From assembly GCF_036850765.1 (NCBI RefSeq), contig NC_089495.1:22164875-22228874 (forward strand): a stretch of 64,000 nucleotides of DNA, given 5' to 3'. Shown piece by piece: positions 35,836 to 49,085 of the stretch (positions within the stretch are counted from its first letter, which is position 1; every line of letters begins with the position of its first letter). Source of the stretch: Saccopteryx bilineata. Its lineage: Eukaryota; Chordata; Mammalia; Chiroptera; Emballonuridae. The position numbers and the translations under genes are program-made. Under the pieces are notes generated by a model. The model was given only the letters and a program-made list of their open reading frames with translations. It made no database searches and was not told the DNA's origin.

Positions 35836-37079
35836 AAATGTACTTGGTGTCTCACTAGCATTGGAATAATAAGGTAAGATTTCTAGTAGTCAATTATTTT
35901 TAGTTAGAAACAGTTCCTAGTAAAATAAGTTTATAGTTTTAATTACATTGCAGAAATAAAGAAAGGCAGTTTTTGGTTTAAAGGTCTTTGAAGTGCTTTA
36001 TAACAACTTGTTTAGGATATATTTTTTTAATTAAAATGAAAGAATAAGCTACTCCATAATGAAAAACTGATTATATTATTATAAGGCTTATTTTTAAGAT
36101 TTAAGAGTAAAAGTCAGGTAGACCTTGTTTAATTAAAAAATAATTACCTAAAATACATGGTTATTTCTGAGATAACTTTGTTTGTCCCTCCTATTTGGAA
36201 GTATATTTTTTAGCATTTAGGAAAGTAGATTATTTTTAATAGCTTGTTGCCTGAATCATTCCATAAAGGAACACTCATTAATTTCTAATGAACTTTTTTT
36301 TTGGTTTATGCTTTCTCTCTGCTCTCTGAGAGCAGAAGACACATCCTATTCCCACAGTATTGACACAGGAAACATGAGCATTTTAAAGTATCAAAGACTA
36401 GTCTTTATAGCTCTGTATAGTCCAAACCTCCAGTTCTCATTGGCATCTAGAAGTAGAGTAGTCTTCTGTTCACTGAATAGATTTGATTTTCTTTTATTTT
36501 TCCTAACAAAATGTGAGTGGGAGCAAAATATGTAACTTCTGAGCAGAAGTGTTATGAATCAGAGGACAGTTTATTACCACATTTTGTTTATTCTTATCTT
36601 GGTTATTTAGGGTATCACATTTTAACCCAAGCCCTCCTCAGTGTCTGGGTCTGTTAGTAAGGGAACTTCCCTGTTGTTACTTTCTCAACTTGTAGTGTGA
36701 GCAAGAAATGAACTTACTTTGCTAAACCTATGAAATTCTGGAGCACTTTGTTACAGCAGCATAACCTCGACTATCCTGACTGATGACACATTATTCATGA
36801 AATTGAAATCATAAGAAAAATGAATAATAAAGAAATGATTACTAAGAATAATGACTGGTCTGGTTGCCATTGCAGAGAAAAATGTATCTTGAAGGTGGTC
36901 CCCAAGTAACCAGGGTTCTAAATACAGTATAAAATATCTTCCTGCTTAATAATTAGCATATGCAATTGATCCATGCATAATGATGAATTACATTGTAATG
37001 GTTGAAATCAAAATATATGTACTTTCTCATGCAACTGTAGGACAAGGTAACAGTCTCTTAAACTGAGTCAGGTAAGGTG
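35836..37079. other. intronic sequence; possible old LTR-type end at 36590-36790
   Basis: No gene. The phrase 'ctttgttacagcagcataac' with following 'ctatcctgactgatgaca' near 36750-36787 is typical of the 3' end of an ancient dispersed repeat. Otherwise featureless. Confidence 0.35.
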
Positions 37080-37270
37080 TGAACTTGAACATGCTCTGAA
37101 TTGGTTAGTGCCTTGTTATATGCTCCTATAAGTAAAATCTGCTTAGATCTTACTTGGATCTTTTTGCCTGATAGATTGTTAGTTCTCTGTAGTAGGGAAC
37201 TGACAATATTCTTATTCATTCTTGTATTCTCATCTGTCACCAGTATCTAATTGTATATTCAAGAAATGTG
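37080..37270 (-). repeat. L2 LINE 3' end, antisense
   Basis: 'ttagttctctgtagtagggaa', 'attcattcttgtattctcat' and 'caccagtatctaattgtata' match the antisense L2 3' terminal region. Confidence 0.5.
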
Positions 37271-38570
37271 TGTGGAATAACATATTCACAAGATGGAGGC
37301 TCAGTTTTATCTGACTTTTTTTGTATAAGTCTGTGTTAATGTGGATTAGGAAGCTGGGTAATGTTTTACTTCTTGATTAGATGATATTTTGAGGTTCTTT
37401 TATTTTAAAGTAATGAGAATTTGTGGTATGTCCAACAGTCCCATATTCATATACAAATACACAAATATAAAACATGTCTGATAGGCAGATATAATTTGTG
37501 TTACATTATCTGCCATTTGTGAAATCATTGCTCTTCATTAGGATAGATTTTTGAATATTGATTCTAATCATGCATTGACTTCTGGTTATAATGGATTTTT
37601 TAAAAATAAAGAATGAGCAGTCAAACATTTGTTATTGTTACTTGCAGATTAAACCCATAAGTTGGCACCTATCAGGAACAGAGGAGTTGAGGTAGGAAGA
37701 AAAAAGAGAGAAAAAGATAACATTGGTAAATTTACCCAGAAGTGCTGTGGATAGATGATACACGTAATAAAGTGTGTTCCTGTGAGGTTGCTCAGAGTAC
37801 TTAACCAAATAATTTCACTAATATGTTTCTCCAATGCATGAGGCAAATGATTCAGATTTCCTAAAATTTACCAGTGCAGAAAGGAGAAAGTTGTTAGTTT
37901 GCCGCAGTCTGTAGAGTTGATATAGAGTTGTTATAATAGAAATGTATGCTTGATTGGAAACTGAAAATTCTCTCTTCTCAGTGGGATTTAAGAGTATATT
38001 TATTTAATCATAAAAAGTTCATGCTTTAGTCTATCAAATAAATTCTTTCTTATTCTTAGTTTAGCTTTTTAGATCATCTAATATTTAGCAAATTTATCGT
38101 TGTAGGTTAGCCTTACCTAGCTTTACCAAAAATAAAAATTAAATCAAAAACAAAATTCTAAAATAATTTCCTAAAACTTAAACCATTTTTATTATTATAA
38201 CTCACTCCTAAAGTAATATCTCTCTCATAATTTCCTTGTTACTCCATTTTGTATATCTGCTATCTAGATAGATATATGTATTTACTTCCTTGTATAAACT
38301 ATTTGTTAATTTAAATTACATGATCACTTCCAAGGTTACTTGTACTTTGCAAAAGGTAAAAGTTCTGGAATTATAGCGGCTTTGGACTGGGGGAGGAAAC
38401 AGGGTAGGGTCCGTTCTGGCCCGGCTCTGGTATGGTCTTATCTCCTGCTATTTAAATATAGCCTATAAAAGGTTAATAATTTCTTGACTTTGTCTTAATA
38501 GTATTATTAGAAGTAATAAATGTTCATTAAAGAAAAATGAGAAAATACAACTCTCACATGTTGTTATATG
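37271..38570. other. intronic sequence, no recognisable feature
   Basis: AT-rich unique-looking intron with no supported gene or repeat. Confidence 0.45.
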
Positions 38571-38574
38571 TCTT

Positions 38575-38765
38575 TTTAGACCTATCATGTCTAATATGAT
38601 AGCCATTAAATGAAAATTAAAAATTTAAAAGTTTAGTTCTTCAGTAGCACTAGCCACATTTCAAGGACTTAATCACCATATATGGCTCTTGGTTATCATA
38701 TTACAGAGTTCAGATATAGAAATTTCTATCATTATAGGAAGTTCTGTTAGTGCTGTTAGTCATTG
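38575..38765. repeat. hAT-type ancient MITE fragment
   Basis: 'gcactagccacatttcaagg', 'aatttctatcattatagga', 'agttctgttagtgctgtt' follow a dispersed mammalian MITE pattern ('agccacatttcaag ... gaaagttctattgga'). A second piece of the same family lies at about 45855-45930. Confidence 0.5.
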
Positions 38766-40730
38766 GCCTGTCTACATAGAGTCCTTTTTAAAATGAAAGT
38801 AGGATCATTCCATGCATACTGTTTATTTTCTCATTTTTCATGTTGTGTTGTGAATATACTTAATTATCAGTGAATATTTCTATCTGTTCTCATTTTTAAA
38901 GGCTGTAAAGTTATATAGAAATAACCAATATTATTTTAATCGATCACCTACTTTAGGCCATTTAGGCTATTTTTGCTTTTTCTTTATTGTTTCATAAACG
39001 CTACTGTAAGGAATATCTCTTCCATTAAATGTATGTTTCAACTTTAGTTACTTTAGGGTAAATTCTGGAAAGCCACAGCTTCTTAATAAGAACTAAAGAA
39101 ATTATAGCTGTTGGAGAACCCAAAATTAGGGCTCTTGATTTACGCTGTCACACTGTCTATCCATATGTTATTCATAAATGAGCTAGGTTAAGGAAAGTCA
39201 TTTCCCACACCTCCCTTCCTTTCTGTAAAAATAGATCGAAAATTCAGCAAAGCCTTGAGAATTGGACTCACTTGCCTTTGTTTCATTTCCCTTTTCCTGC
39301 CAGAATATCTCCCTTTGGCATTTTTTAACAGCAGTTTTCCATATAAAAACCGAATTGGGATCTTTTAAAAAAAGTCTCAATGTAGCATTTTCATAAAAAA
39401 GTAAAAGTTGGCAAAATTCCATACCTGTATGCTTAGGAGAAGGCAAGCCAAGAATGACAGTAGTTTTTCCCTTCTGAACAAGTCCCCGCTGACACTGTGT
39501 TCTGTTATCTGGATGACTTGCTCACTTACTTTCAGCTGTTTTCAAGAAGGTTAGGTTGTTTATGCATTTACCTGATAAATTTGGGATGACTTAAGTAGGC
39601 ATTCTGGATAATGGAGGCACTATATATATGTTGAGTTTTATATTTGTATATTGCATTTTATTAGAATTCCAGAAAAGCACCAGTATGAATACCTTTGTTC
39701 TCCTACGGCCTTAAGAAACATATCAAATATGCTTAAGTTAGGGGGGAGGGGAATGTTAAAAAAACAAGAACAAAATATGAAATCCACATTCATTTTTTAA
39801 AGTGATAAAAGGCTTTGTTTATTAATCAATCTGCCCATTAAAGGAATTATTTATACATGTGCATTTACTTCTAGGCTAACAGTGCTGGTTCAAAACAACC
39901 TGTGGACTTCAGTGAGATGCCTGGCTTAAGTTGGGGTTTTATGAAAACGGTATTGGAGGCAAATGGCCATGTAAGCCAGTCAGTTCTTGTTTTACATGGT
40001 TCTCTTGTTATCTGACACTTGGTGCATGTTAGGACTATGTCCTCACTTTGTGCACTTCCTTGGTAACAGAGATTTTGGAGACAGGTCCAGAATGACAGTA
40101 ACAGTTTATGGAGTCCTTCTCACTCCTTCTCAGGTGAGCAGAGCAGAAAGTTGTGGCTTTAAAGAGTGTTATGTACTGTTTGTTGTTTGAATTACTGAAA
40201 TCTATTAATTGTCTTTTTAAAATGGGTCAGGTATTAGACTTTATAATCTGCACACAGAATCCAGGATGAAGAATGTAAACCTCTCTGTGAGTTGTTTCAT
40301 TCTGCCCTCAGATATGGGACTATCAATAAGACATTAAGAGATTCCATAGTGTGTCCAAATTTATATTTTTTGTCAATCCTAAAAATTTCCTGTGATAGGA
40401 ATAATCATGATTAGAGATAGAGGGTATATGTTTTATTTTGCTGTTTGAGGCACAGTTTTGAGTGCTGGTCTCTTGAGAGCATGAGGATTGAGGGACCAAG
40501 AGCAGGAAACAGAAATAATTCAGTGGGTCACCTAAAATGGAGCCCCAGCTGTTGTGGATGTGTTCCGTGTCATTTCCAGGCTGTGGTTTCACCCTTTCCC
40601 ACAGGGGTTGTTTGATGAGATTAGGAAGGGGACATTGGTCAGAGGAGGAGTAGATCAAATGTTTATGATCAATGTGTGCCTTTCAGAATTCACGTAAGGG
40701 GAAAAACTTCTGGGGTGACCTTGGCTTGTA
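38766..40730. other. intronic sequence, possible LINE debris at 38770-39060
   Basis: No gene. 38770-39060 has antisense-L1-like wording ('gtgttgtgaatatactta', 'gctattttgctttt'-like). The rest is featureless. Confidence 0.35.
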
Positions 40731-40734
40731 CTTG

Positions 40735-40900
40735 TATAGAATGATAAGATAATACTAAATGCTTGGCTTTAGAATTAGGTATGAATTCCATTTTATGATT
40801 TAAAAACTGATCTTGTACGAATAATTTAGTTGCTTTGAACCTCAGCTTCTCATTTATGAAGTGAGCCTCCTAGCTACTGCGTCAGGTAGACATGGGAGCT
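40735..40900 (+). repeat. MIR SINE, sense, diverged
   Basis: 'tggctttagaattaggtatg', 'gttgctttgaacctcagctt' and 'ctcatttatgaagtgagcct' are MIR-like in sense order. Confidence 0.5.
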
Positions 40901-41079
40901 GGTGAAATAGCAGAGCGGGAAGAGCGCCAGGCAAGGCTTGTTTCCTTCGGCCCCTTCGCTGGGGTGGCGGCAGGCAGTGTCCTCAGGGAGCAGCTTTGTA
41001 TTCCCACCCTCAGTACAAGTTCAGTGACTGACTGGCTGGCAGTTACCGGATGCTGCTTTGTTATCATCTAGGTGAATTA

Positions 41080-41890
41080 GTGTTATACCCTTTGTTTCAG
41101 ATCCTTTGTAAACGTGAATTCTGATTTAATAAGACATGAAATCAGCTTTTTTTTTTCTTTCCCATTGCAATTTAGGTCTTTTGACCTTGTCAGTGGAGAT
41201 ATTGCAGATAGGATAATGAAAAATTATTAGTGTAACTTAAACATTTCCCCACAAATATTTCAGTCATGGGAGTATGAAGTTTTAGTGATTGGCTGTGACT
41301 GAGATAGTGTTTGAAAGTGAAGAGGTGTGAATAACAATTAACATATTTAAAATGTATTATTATAATTATAAGCAAATAGTTCTTTAAGCTGCCAGAGGGC
41401 ATGCCTCATAGTTGCTGTTTCTGAAAGTTGAATCGTACTAGGATGGAGAGAAGGGAAAGCCCAGGAGAATAATGTTAAGAGAAAAAAGGCAATCTTTTCC
41501 TTCTTAACATGGGGGAAAGGAGCTGAGGTGGGATATAAAAAATGTGATCGAATACTATCATTAAGAATAATTGCTAATAGCATAATTTATTGAACCCAAA
41601 AAAGAAATTAAGTTTTATAATAAGTTATTTGATAAATTTCCCAAGGAATGAAAATTTAAGAATTATATTCTTTGTCTTCTTCAGATTGAGAGTATAACAG
41701 TATATTGAAGTTTCAGACTGTTGTATTAATTCTCAAAGGCATAGGAAAATAATAGTAGTGAGATAATTGCTTAAGAAACTAAAGTTCAAAGCACAATCAG
41801 AATATTATGGTACAGGTTCAATCCAGTGTTACTTGTGAAAAATGCTTTTAAATGCTGAATTTTAAACCTTGTACATGTAGTAGCATTAAT
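41080..41890. other. intronic sequence, no recognisable feature
   Basis: No supported gene, repeat or exon. Confidence 0.4.
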
Positions 41891-41900
41891 ACTGATTTTA

Positions 41901-42360
41901 GCCTGACCAGGCAATGGCGCAGTAGACAGAGCGTCAGACTGGGCCGCATAGGACCCAGGTTCGAAACTCTGAGGTCGCCGGCTTGAGCGCAGGCTCATCT
42001 GGCTTTGAGTGGGTACTCACCAGCTTGAGCGTGGGGTCTCTGGCTTGAGTGTGGGATCATAGACATGACCCCATGGACGCTGTCTTGAGCCCAGGGTCGC
42101 TCGCTGGCTTGAAGCCCAAGGTCGCTGGCTTGAGCCCAAGGTCACTGGCTTGAGCAAGGGGTCACTCACTCTGCTGTAGCCCCTGGTCAAGGCTCATATG
42201 AGAAAGCAATCAATGAACAACTAAGGAGACTAAGGAGCCGCAAAGAAGAACTGATGCTTCTCATCTCTCTCCCTTCCTGCCAGTCTGTCCCTATCTGTCC
42301 CTCTCTCTGTCTCTCTCTCTGTCCCTGTCACAAACAACAGCAACAACAAAAAACCAAAAA
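41901..42360 (+). mobile_element. tRNA-derived bat SINE, family A, long variant
   Basis: Plus-strand copy of 460 bp, flanked by perfect repeats actgatttta at 41891-41900 and 42361-42370. The head is gcctgaccaggcaatggcgc and the B-box-like element ggttcgaaactc. Its middle contains reiterated 'gtcgctggcttgagccca'-type units (42010-42160), explaining the extra length. The A-tail contains caacaacaa. Confidence 0.95.
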
Positions 42361-42834
42361 ACTGATTTTAATATTAATGGGGATGCCTAGAATACTAGTA
42401 AATTCTTGAGGCCTTGAGAGAGGGCAGGTTAGGGTTAACAATTTAGGGGAGGATTCAGAAAGGCAGGTGTGGGGTCTTACCCTTCTCTCCCAGAGGCAGA
42501 TTGGAAGTACCCTGTGCATGTGGTCATTGTCCTTCAGAATGGGAAAATTTTTGTGATCCTGTTATAAACTTATGTGGGCAGACTGTAAAGTTATCTGCTT
42601 TATTTCTTATAAGTGTTTCACTTCGCTGCATCTAGTCAAGTTTTAGGAAAAGTAATCTCCCCCTAAATAAAAGGGAGCATAAAACAGTAATTGACTTGGC
42701 ACAAGTGATTCCTTGTTCCTAGGACTGTTGCCAGTTTGCCTTTCAACCCAAGGGATACTCCTTTTAGCACTCTGTGTACAGGGTTGTGTTTTTGAAAGTA
42801 GGTGAAAAATCCTGATTGAAGAGACAGGGAGTTT

Positions 42835-43030
42835 ATTGAGTCCCTATCATGCTCAAAGCACCAAGCTAGATTTACATATATTGTTTCTTTTAATTATAAC
42901 AGAAATAGGTAGTGTTGTATGAAAGAGAAAGTTGTGATTGACAGAGGTGAAGTAACTTGACTAAGGTCAGACAATTGCTAAGGACAGAGAAGCGTTCTAA
43001 AACCCAGGTTTGTCTGACTCCTGGACAGGC
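42835..43030 (-). repeat. MIR SINE, antisense
   Basis: 'gtttattgagtccctatcat', 'agaggtgaagtaacttgact' and 'aaacccaggtttgtctgact' are MIR in reverse complement. Confidence 0.75.
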
Positions 43031-43494
43031 TTTTCTTTTTTGGACTTGACTCTGCGGTTCCCAGGAAGAATGATACGCTCTGTTGTAATCATTCTTATAT
43101 TTATTCCAGTGCCTGCTTTCTGTTATAGTGCATTTTACCGTTTTGTGTAAGCAGATAATGCTGATTTCACAAATGTATTATAGATTGGCTTAACTCTTTA
43201 TTGCAAAAAGTGTATAACTGATTTGAATAGAATATAGAATATAATGTATAAGTTACTTCAGATGGAATGGGCCTTTCTAACAATTCTTGTTCTAAAAAAA
43301 TTATTTAAAAAATTCTTGATTTTGCATATATGTAGGAAAACTTGACAATAGGAGCAACATTTAATGGGAGGATTTTTTTTGTTATTAGAAAATTTCATTC
43401 AAAGTTTGATGATAAAGAACTGCTCTCCTACATAAATTTAATAAAATTTTATTTACTTGGAAATTTAAAAATTTTATCTTTTCCAATGTTTTTT
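43031..43494. other. intronic sequence, no recognisable feature
   Basis: AT-rich intron between two MIR copies. Nothing supported. Confidence 0.4.
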
Positions 43495-43745
43495 TAAACA
43501 TTCTTCCATGCTCATGCTTACCATATGCTGGCCACTATTCTGAGAGCTCTTCAAATATTATTTGTTTTGTCTTCCTAGTAACCTGGTGAGGTAGATGCTG
43601 TTGTTATCTCCTGATTTACAGGTGAGGAGGAAGCACAGAGAGATGACGCGGCTTTCCTCGGCCCAGAACTGGGATTCCAACCGCACAGGCTGGTTCTGGA
43701 GCACCGGCTCTGGACCACAGCTGGGTTTGGAACCTTAAGTACCAT
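43495..43745 (-). repeat. MIR SINE, antisense
   Basis: 'ctggccactattctgagagc', 'taacctggtgaggtagatgc', 'tttacaggtgaggaggaagc', 'actgggattccaaccgcaca' are MIR in reverse complement, with a CpG-rich right side. Confidence 0.75.
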
Positions 43746-44770
43746 GCATTGCCATTAGTAATGACTCAGACTTAGTAAAGAATTTGATTTTCTTAATAAA
43801 AAAATAAATGCTGCTCTATTTTTTTTCAGTGAATTACAAGGAAAAAAATGATAAATGAGTACCTATCTAATGAAGCACATGAAGGCAGGCACTTCATTGA
43901 GGGAAATTAATGTGACACATGTAAGCTAGTCCTGGATATTGACAGAATTCTGAATTGTCCGTCACTTTTGTGTGAAAGAGACTAAAAAAACACGTATGAT
44001 TAAAAACCTAGACTTTTACAAAGTAAAAAGTTAATTCTTGATTATTTTACTTACAGCTTATTTCTATTCTCTGCATCATTACAGATTCTAAATGAATGAA
44101 TTTACTTTATATTGGTTTTACTTATCTAATGCTGTCTCCAAATTTAATGTTATTCACTTGACAGGAAGAACAATCCAATTATTTCTCACTGGTTACAAAT
44201 TAATTACTTTAAATAGTAGTTTAAAGAGAAGTATTATTTTGGAAAATGTACATAAACAGCATGAATAAAGATAATCTTTGAGGATAAATATCTGCTTCAT
44301 TTCTCTCGTTAAAATAATACATTTTTGTAGTAAACATTAGAACACTATAAAAATGTGTAAAGTAGAAAGTGGAAGTCCCTATTATTTCACTTTCTCAGAG
44401 GTATACTTTTTTAAACTTATTTATTTACCATGAATAAATATGTCTACATAATACTTTAAATTTAAGACCTGTTATTATCGTAGATACCCACTGAGGTGTC
44501 TGCACAAGAGCTCTTCTCTCAGAACGAATGCCTCTTGCCCCATTGCCATCATTTCCATTGGCTCTTCTGGCTTCTCTGGCCATACTTCCGAAATCCAGAA
44601 ACAGATGTGAGGCAAACTGGACCGGCATCTCTTTAGTGAGAGTTTGAAATTAAGACTCGGCTGATACAGGCATGCATGTTTGTTTGTGTCTGAGGGGAAT
44701 GGCAATGGTGCTGGGAGACATGATAAATAGAAGAAAGATGAACTTTTGGACACATTTCTGCCTTTGCTTT
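43746..44770. other. intronic sequence, no recognisable feature
   Basis: AT-rich intron. Two overlapping minus-strand frames at 44425-44753 lack recognisable domains. Confidence 0.4.
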
Positions 44771-44788
44771 GAGATACCTTTATTCTTT

Positions 44789-44988
44789 TTTTTTTTTTTT
44801 TTTTAAATTTTTTTAAAGACTTTATTTATTCATTATAGAGAGGAGAGAGAGAGAAGGGGGAGGAGCAGGAAGCATCAACTCCCATATGTGCCTTGACCAG
44901 GCAAGCCCAGGGCTTTGAACCGGCAACCTCAGTGTTTCCAGGTTGACGCTTCATCCACTGCGCCACCACAGGTCAGGCGAGATACCTT
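44789..44988 (-). mobile_element. short tRNA-derived SINE, family C
   Basis: A 200-bp insertion flanked by perfect 18-bp repeats gagatacctttattcttt at 44771-44788 and 44989-45006. Minus-strand reading: gcctgacctgtggtggcgca head, 'gatgaagcgtcaacctgg', 'ggttcaaagccctgg', then 'gcacatatgggagttgatgc' and an A-tail. The same family is at 50669-50862. Confidence 0.95.
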
Positions 44989-46145
44989 TATTCTTTAATT
45001 TGCTTTCCTGTTGTTCAGCTAGCTGAAGTAGTTTTTTCTCTCTTGTAATTAAAACCCCTGTAATTGATAAAGTCAGTACTCAAAGATATATTCCATAGAT
45101 TGTAGCATCTTAAATTTAGAAGGATACTTGGAGATCACTTTTATTACTATTTACAATTACTTTTTAAAAACTGTTTTTACTAGTTACTATTTTACTGATT
45201 TACGATTTACTTATTTCCTATGTTTTTAAACCACAGAAACCTTTCTTCAAATGGAATTTAATGCAGTAACCCAGTATATAAAAGTGTTCAGAGAGTGGGG
45301 AGAAGTGTAGACCTCCATGTGTTCTACCTTGTGTGTATATGTGTGAGGGGGACGTGTGGATCCCGAAGAACCTAAAGAGCAGTGGATTCAATCATGAGCT
45401 AGTTTGCCTCTTAAAGGGATATTTAGCAATGTCTAGAGACATTTTTGGTTGTCACATGGGGGAGAGGGGTTGCTATTGAAATCTAGTGGGTAGAGGTTAA
45501 GGACGCTATTAAACATCCTTTAATGCATGGGACAGCTCCCTACTGTTAACTACATACTGAATACTGCAAGAGAAGCCAACAGCTGACTAATTTGACTGGT
45601 AAAATGCAGTAAGCCACTCTTAGATTTAGATAGTTTATTACTTATATATAGACAGTGAAAGAAGGGTAAGCCAATGGTGCCAGTTCCCTGTGGTTCTTGT
45701 ACGACACTCCAAACAGAATGACTGTGGAAGAAGAAAAGGTCGAATGAGTGCAGCTTGAGTTGAGGTATACCCTGTTGTTGAAGAGCCAATAGAAGGGGAG
45801 AAGAAGAAAGCCCCCTACTCATCAGAAGTGGAAAGTGATGACAGCCGCCAGCCATGTTTCAAGGATTCAATACCTACATATGGTTAGTGTCTACTATATT
45901 GGACAGTGTAGCTCTATATAACAGTGGGAATGGCTAATAGGACCAAGCTAAGACCACACAACCATTACTTCAAAACTTTTCTCTTAAAACCCAACTTGCT
46001 CAGTTCTCTGTTCACTTTACTAGAAAATCTGTTCTTAAATTTCCATTTTAGAAGAGCTTTATAAATAAGTCACTTTAGCCATGCATTATAATATGAGGTT
46101 CTTAGAGGTTTCTCCAAAGAGTAGTAATTATAATGAAAGAGCTGG

Positions 46146-46274
46146 CTCTGGCCGGGTAGTCAGTTGGTTAGAATGTCGTCCCAATATGCAAAGGTTGTGG
46201 GTTCAATCTCCAGTCAGGCACACACAAGAAGCAGCCAATGAATGCATAAATAAGTGGAGCAACAAATCAATATT

Positions 46275-46306
<32 letters not shown>

Positions 46307-46335
46307 AAATCAATAATAATAAAAACAAAAGATGA
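46146..46335 (+). mobile_element. short tRNA-derived bat SINE, family D
   Basis: 'ctctggccgggtagtcagttggttagaatgtcg' head split by B-box-like ggttcaatctcc, 'aatgaatgcataaataagtg', a (TC)n stretch and a 3' 'tcaaatcaataataataaaa'. It has the layout of a pan-bat SINE. A second copy is at 62004-62190. Confidence 0.85.
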
Positions 46336-46494
46336 AAGAAGCCTACTTCATTCAGTGAATGTCATGACTCTTTCAGTAAGAAGACAACACTGAGCATCAA
46401 AGAAACATCCCGCTTATATTCTTAAGAGAAACTTACTTATTAACATGAGTATGTTAAAAGAGAATTTTGTTTTTTTGAGTCCCAAATTTAATTT

Positions 46495-46888
46495 ATTTTA
46501 TTTATTTATTTTTAATTTTTATTTTTTTACATTTTTCCGAAGCTGGAAATGGGGAGGCAGTCAGACAGACTCCCGCATGCGCCCAACCGGGATCCACCCG
46601 GCACGCCCACTAGGGGGTGATGCTCTGCCCCTCTGGGGCATCACTCTGTTGCATCCAGAGCCATCCTAGCGCCTGAGGCAGAGGCCACAGAGCCATCCTC
46701 AGCGCCCAGGCCATCTTTGCTCCAGTGGAGCCTTGGCTGCAGGAGGGGAAGAGAGAGACAGAGAGGAAGGAGAGGGGGAGGGGTGGAGAAGCAGATGGGC
46801 ACTTCTCCTGTGTGCCCTGGTTGGGAATCGAACCCGGGACTCCTGCACGCCAGGCTGATGCTCTACCACTGAGCCAACCGGCAGGGCC
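46495..46888 (-). mobile_element. tRNA-derived bat SINE, family B, left unit of a two-unit insertion
   Basis: Nearly full-length minus-strand copy. Its head complement 'gagccaaccggcagggcc' at 46871-46888 abuts the A-tail (T run) of the next unit. The left flank cccaaatttaattt (46481-46494) has its partner only after the second unit. Confidence 0.9.
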
Positions 46889-47269
46889 TAATTTTTTTTT
46901 TTTTTTTTTGTATTTTTCTGAATTTGGAAACGAGGAGGCAGTCAGACAGACTCCCACAAGCACCCGACTGGGATCCACCTGGCATACCCACCAGGAGGCG
47001 ATGCTCTGCCCATCTGGGGCGTCACTCTGTTGCAGCCAGAGCCATTCTAGCGCCTGAGGCAGAGGCCATGGAGCCATCCTCAGCACCCGGGCCAACTTTG
47101 CTCCAATGGATCCTTGGCTGCGGGAGGGGAAGAGAGAGACAGAGAGGAAGGAGAGGGGGAGGGGTGGAGAAGCAGATGGGCGCTTCTCCTGTGTGCCTTG
47201 GTCAGGAATTGAACCCGGGACTCCTGCACACCAGGCCGACGCTCTACCACTGAGCCAACCGGCCAGGAC
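46889..47269 (-). mobile_element. tRNA-derived bat SINE, family B, right unit of a two-unit insertion
   Basis: Second near-identical minus-strand copy, with its A-tail at 46889-46910 and head complement 'ccaaccggccagg' at the right. The 14-bp cccaaatttaattt at 47270-47283 pairs with the copy at 46481-46494 on the far side of the left unit. Confidence 0.9.
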
Positions 47270-47283
47270 CCCAAATTTAATTT

Positions 47284-48100
47284 TATATAGAGCCAGTGTT
47301 CATCTCCTATGAATGTTAGAATTAGAAGAATTTAAATGTTCAGTTTATTTGAAGATGGAAACTCTGCTGTGGAAAAGAAAGATCTTAATAACTGATGAAA
47401 ATTATTTTAAAAATGTGAAGAGTAGGCCCTGGCCGGTTAAAATGAAAATATTAAATATTAAAAATGAAAATATTAAATTTGTATCAAAGAATTTCTTTGA
47501 TTTGGCTGATTAGACCTTGTATATCTTGGTTGCAGAGTAGTACTGGAGAAATCTTTGTATCTACTTTATTGATTTAAAAATAAATTTTAAGTGTAACAGG
47601 TTAGTTGATGTAACCTAAAGTCAGTTTTTTCCAAGAATAATAATAATGTACATTTATAGTTGCAAAATAATTACTTTTGGCACTATACATAGAAACAGAG
47701 GCATAGTTAAGTCATTGCTTATATTTTCTATGTATAGTTAGGATAGGCTCACAAATTATGTCTAATGTATTTTGTATACTATTGTTATATTAACTTAGAT
47801 GCTTTAAAAAGCTAGAGCTTTTTAAAATTGTAGTTGTTCCTAATTTATATGTATGATATTTTCTGCATCGAGTTTATCTTGTTTGGGTTCCTTGAACTTG
47901 TAGATTGCTGTCTTTTATTAGTTCTGTGAAAATCTTAGTCATTATCTCTTTAAATATGTATCTGTTTTTCTTTTAAGACTGACTATAACATGTTAGACTT
48001 TCTCCATGATTATCTCTCCATCCAGCATTCTTGGAAGTATCTCTTGACATATTTTCCAGCTCAATGCTTTTCTCTTTAGTTATTGCTAATCTGCAGTTAA
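47284..48100. other. intronic sequence; antisense-L1-like wording from about 47830
   Basis: No gene. The frame at 47313-47513 has no conserved motif. 47840-48060 resembles antisense L1 ('ttgtttgggttccttgaactt'). Confidence 0.35.
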
Positions 48101-49085
48101 ACCACTCTATTGATTTTTAAAAAAAATTTCTTTATTGAATTATAACATGAGTTTGAGATAATGAAATAAAATGCATCCATTTTTTAAGTGTACATATTGA
48201 TGAGTTGTGACAGCTGAATATACCCATGTAACCACCACCACAATCAAAACAATAGAACATTTTCATCTCTCTAAAAAGTTCTCTGGTGCCCATTTGTAGT
48301 CAGTTTTTTTCTTTTCAATATCCCCAGGCAACAATTAATCTGTCCTATCACTACAGATTAGTTTTATACTCTAGAAATATTTTCTTTGCTGTCTGGCTTC
48401 TTTTGCTCTGCATGTTTTAGAGATGCCATCCCTCTTGTATGAGTTACTCATTCACTTCTTTTTATTGCTGAGCAGTATTGTGTTGTATGGAGATAGCATA
48501 ATTTAACTTGTCTTTTTTCCTGTTGATGGATATTGAGATTGTTTCCAAGATTTTAGTATTATAGATATAGAAATATTCATGTGCAAGTCTCTTGTGGAAA
48601 CACATTTTTTTTTTCCTTTTGGAAATATCTAAAAGTAGAATTGGAAGGACACAGTAGTGAAATATATTTACCTTTATAAGAAACTGCCAAACTGACTTCC
48701 AGAGTGGGTACACCATTTTATATGCCCACCAGCAATGTATCAGAGTTCCAGTTTAGTTCATCCTCATTAACAACTGGTATTTCCTGTGTTTTAAATTTGC
48801 ATTTCTCATTGACTAATGATATTGAGCATTTTTCATGTATAAGTACTTGTATATCTTTTACAAAATATGTTAGCCTTTTTCCATTTTTCAAATTGAGTTG
48901 TTTGTCTTTTTATTATTGACTTGTGAGAATTCATTAGGTAATCTGGATTTGAATTCATTATCACACATATTTGTTGAAGATGTTTTGTTCTAGTCTGTGG
49001 CTTACCTTTTTGTGTTCTTTCTTTTTTTGTAAAATATTGTGTTTTATTTTTATCAGATTTGTGTTTCATCTTTGAAGACTGACTT
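48101..49085 (-). mobile_element. L1 LINE 3' fragment, antisense
   Basis: 'cccatgtaaccaccaccaca', 'tgatggatattgagattgtt', 'agaaactgccaaactgactt', 'gcccaccagcaatgtatcag', 'atttgcatttctcattgact' are antisense L1 phrases. Old and non-coding. Confidence 0.8.

Noticed and set aside
46610..47095. 161-codon minus-strand open frame
   Set aside because: It spans two tandem SINE copies and encodes the same SINE-derived peptide twice, with a poly-Lys A-tail between.
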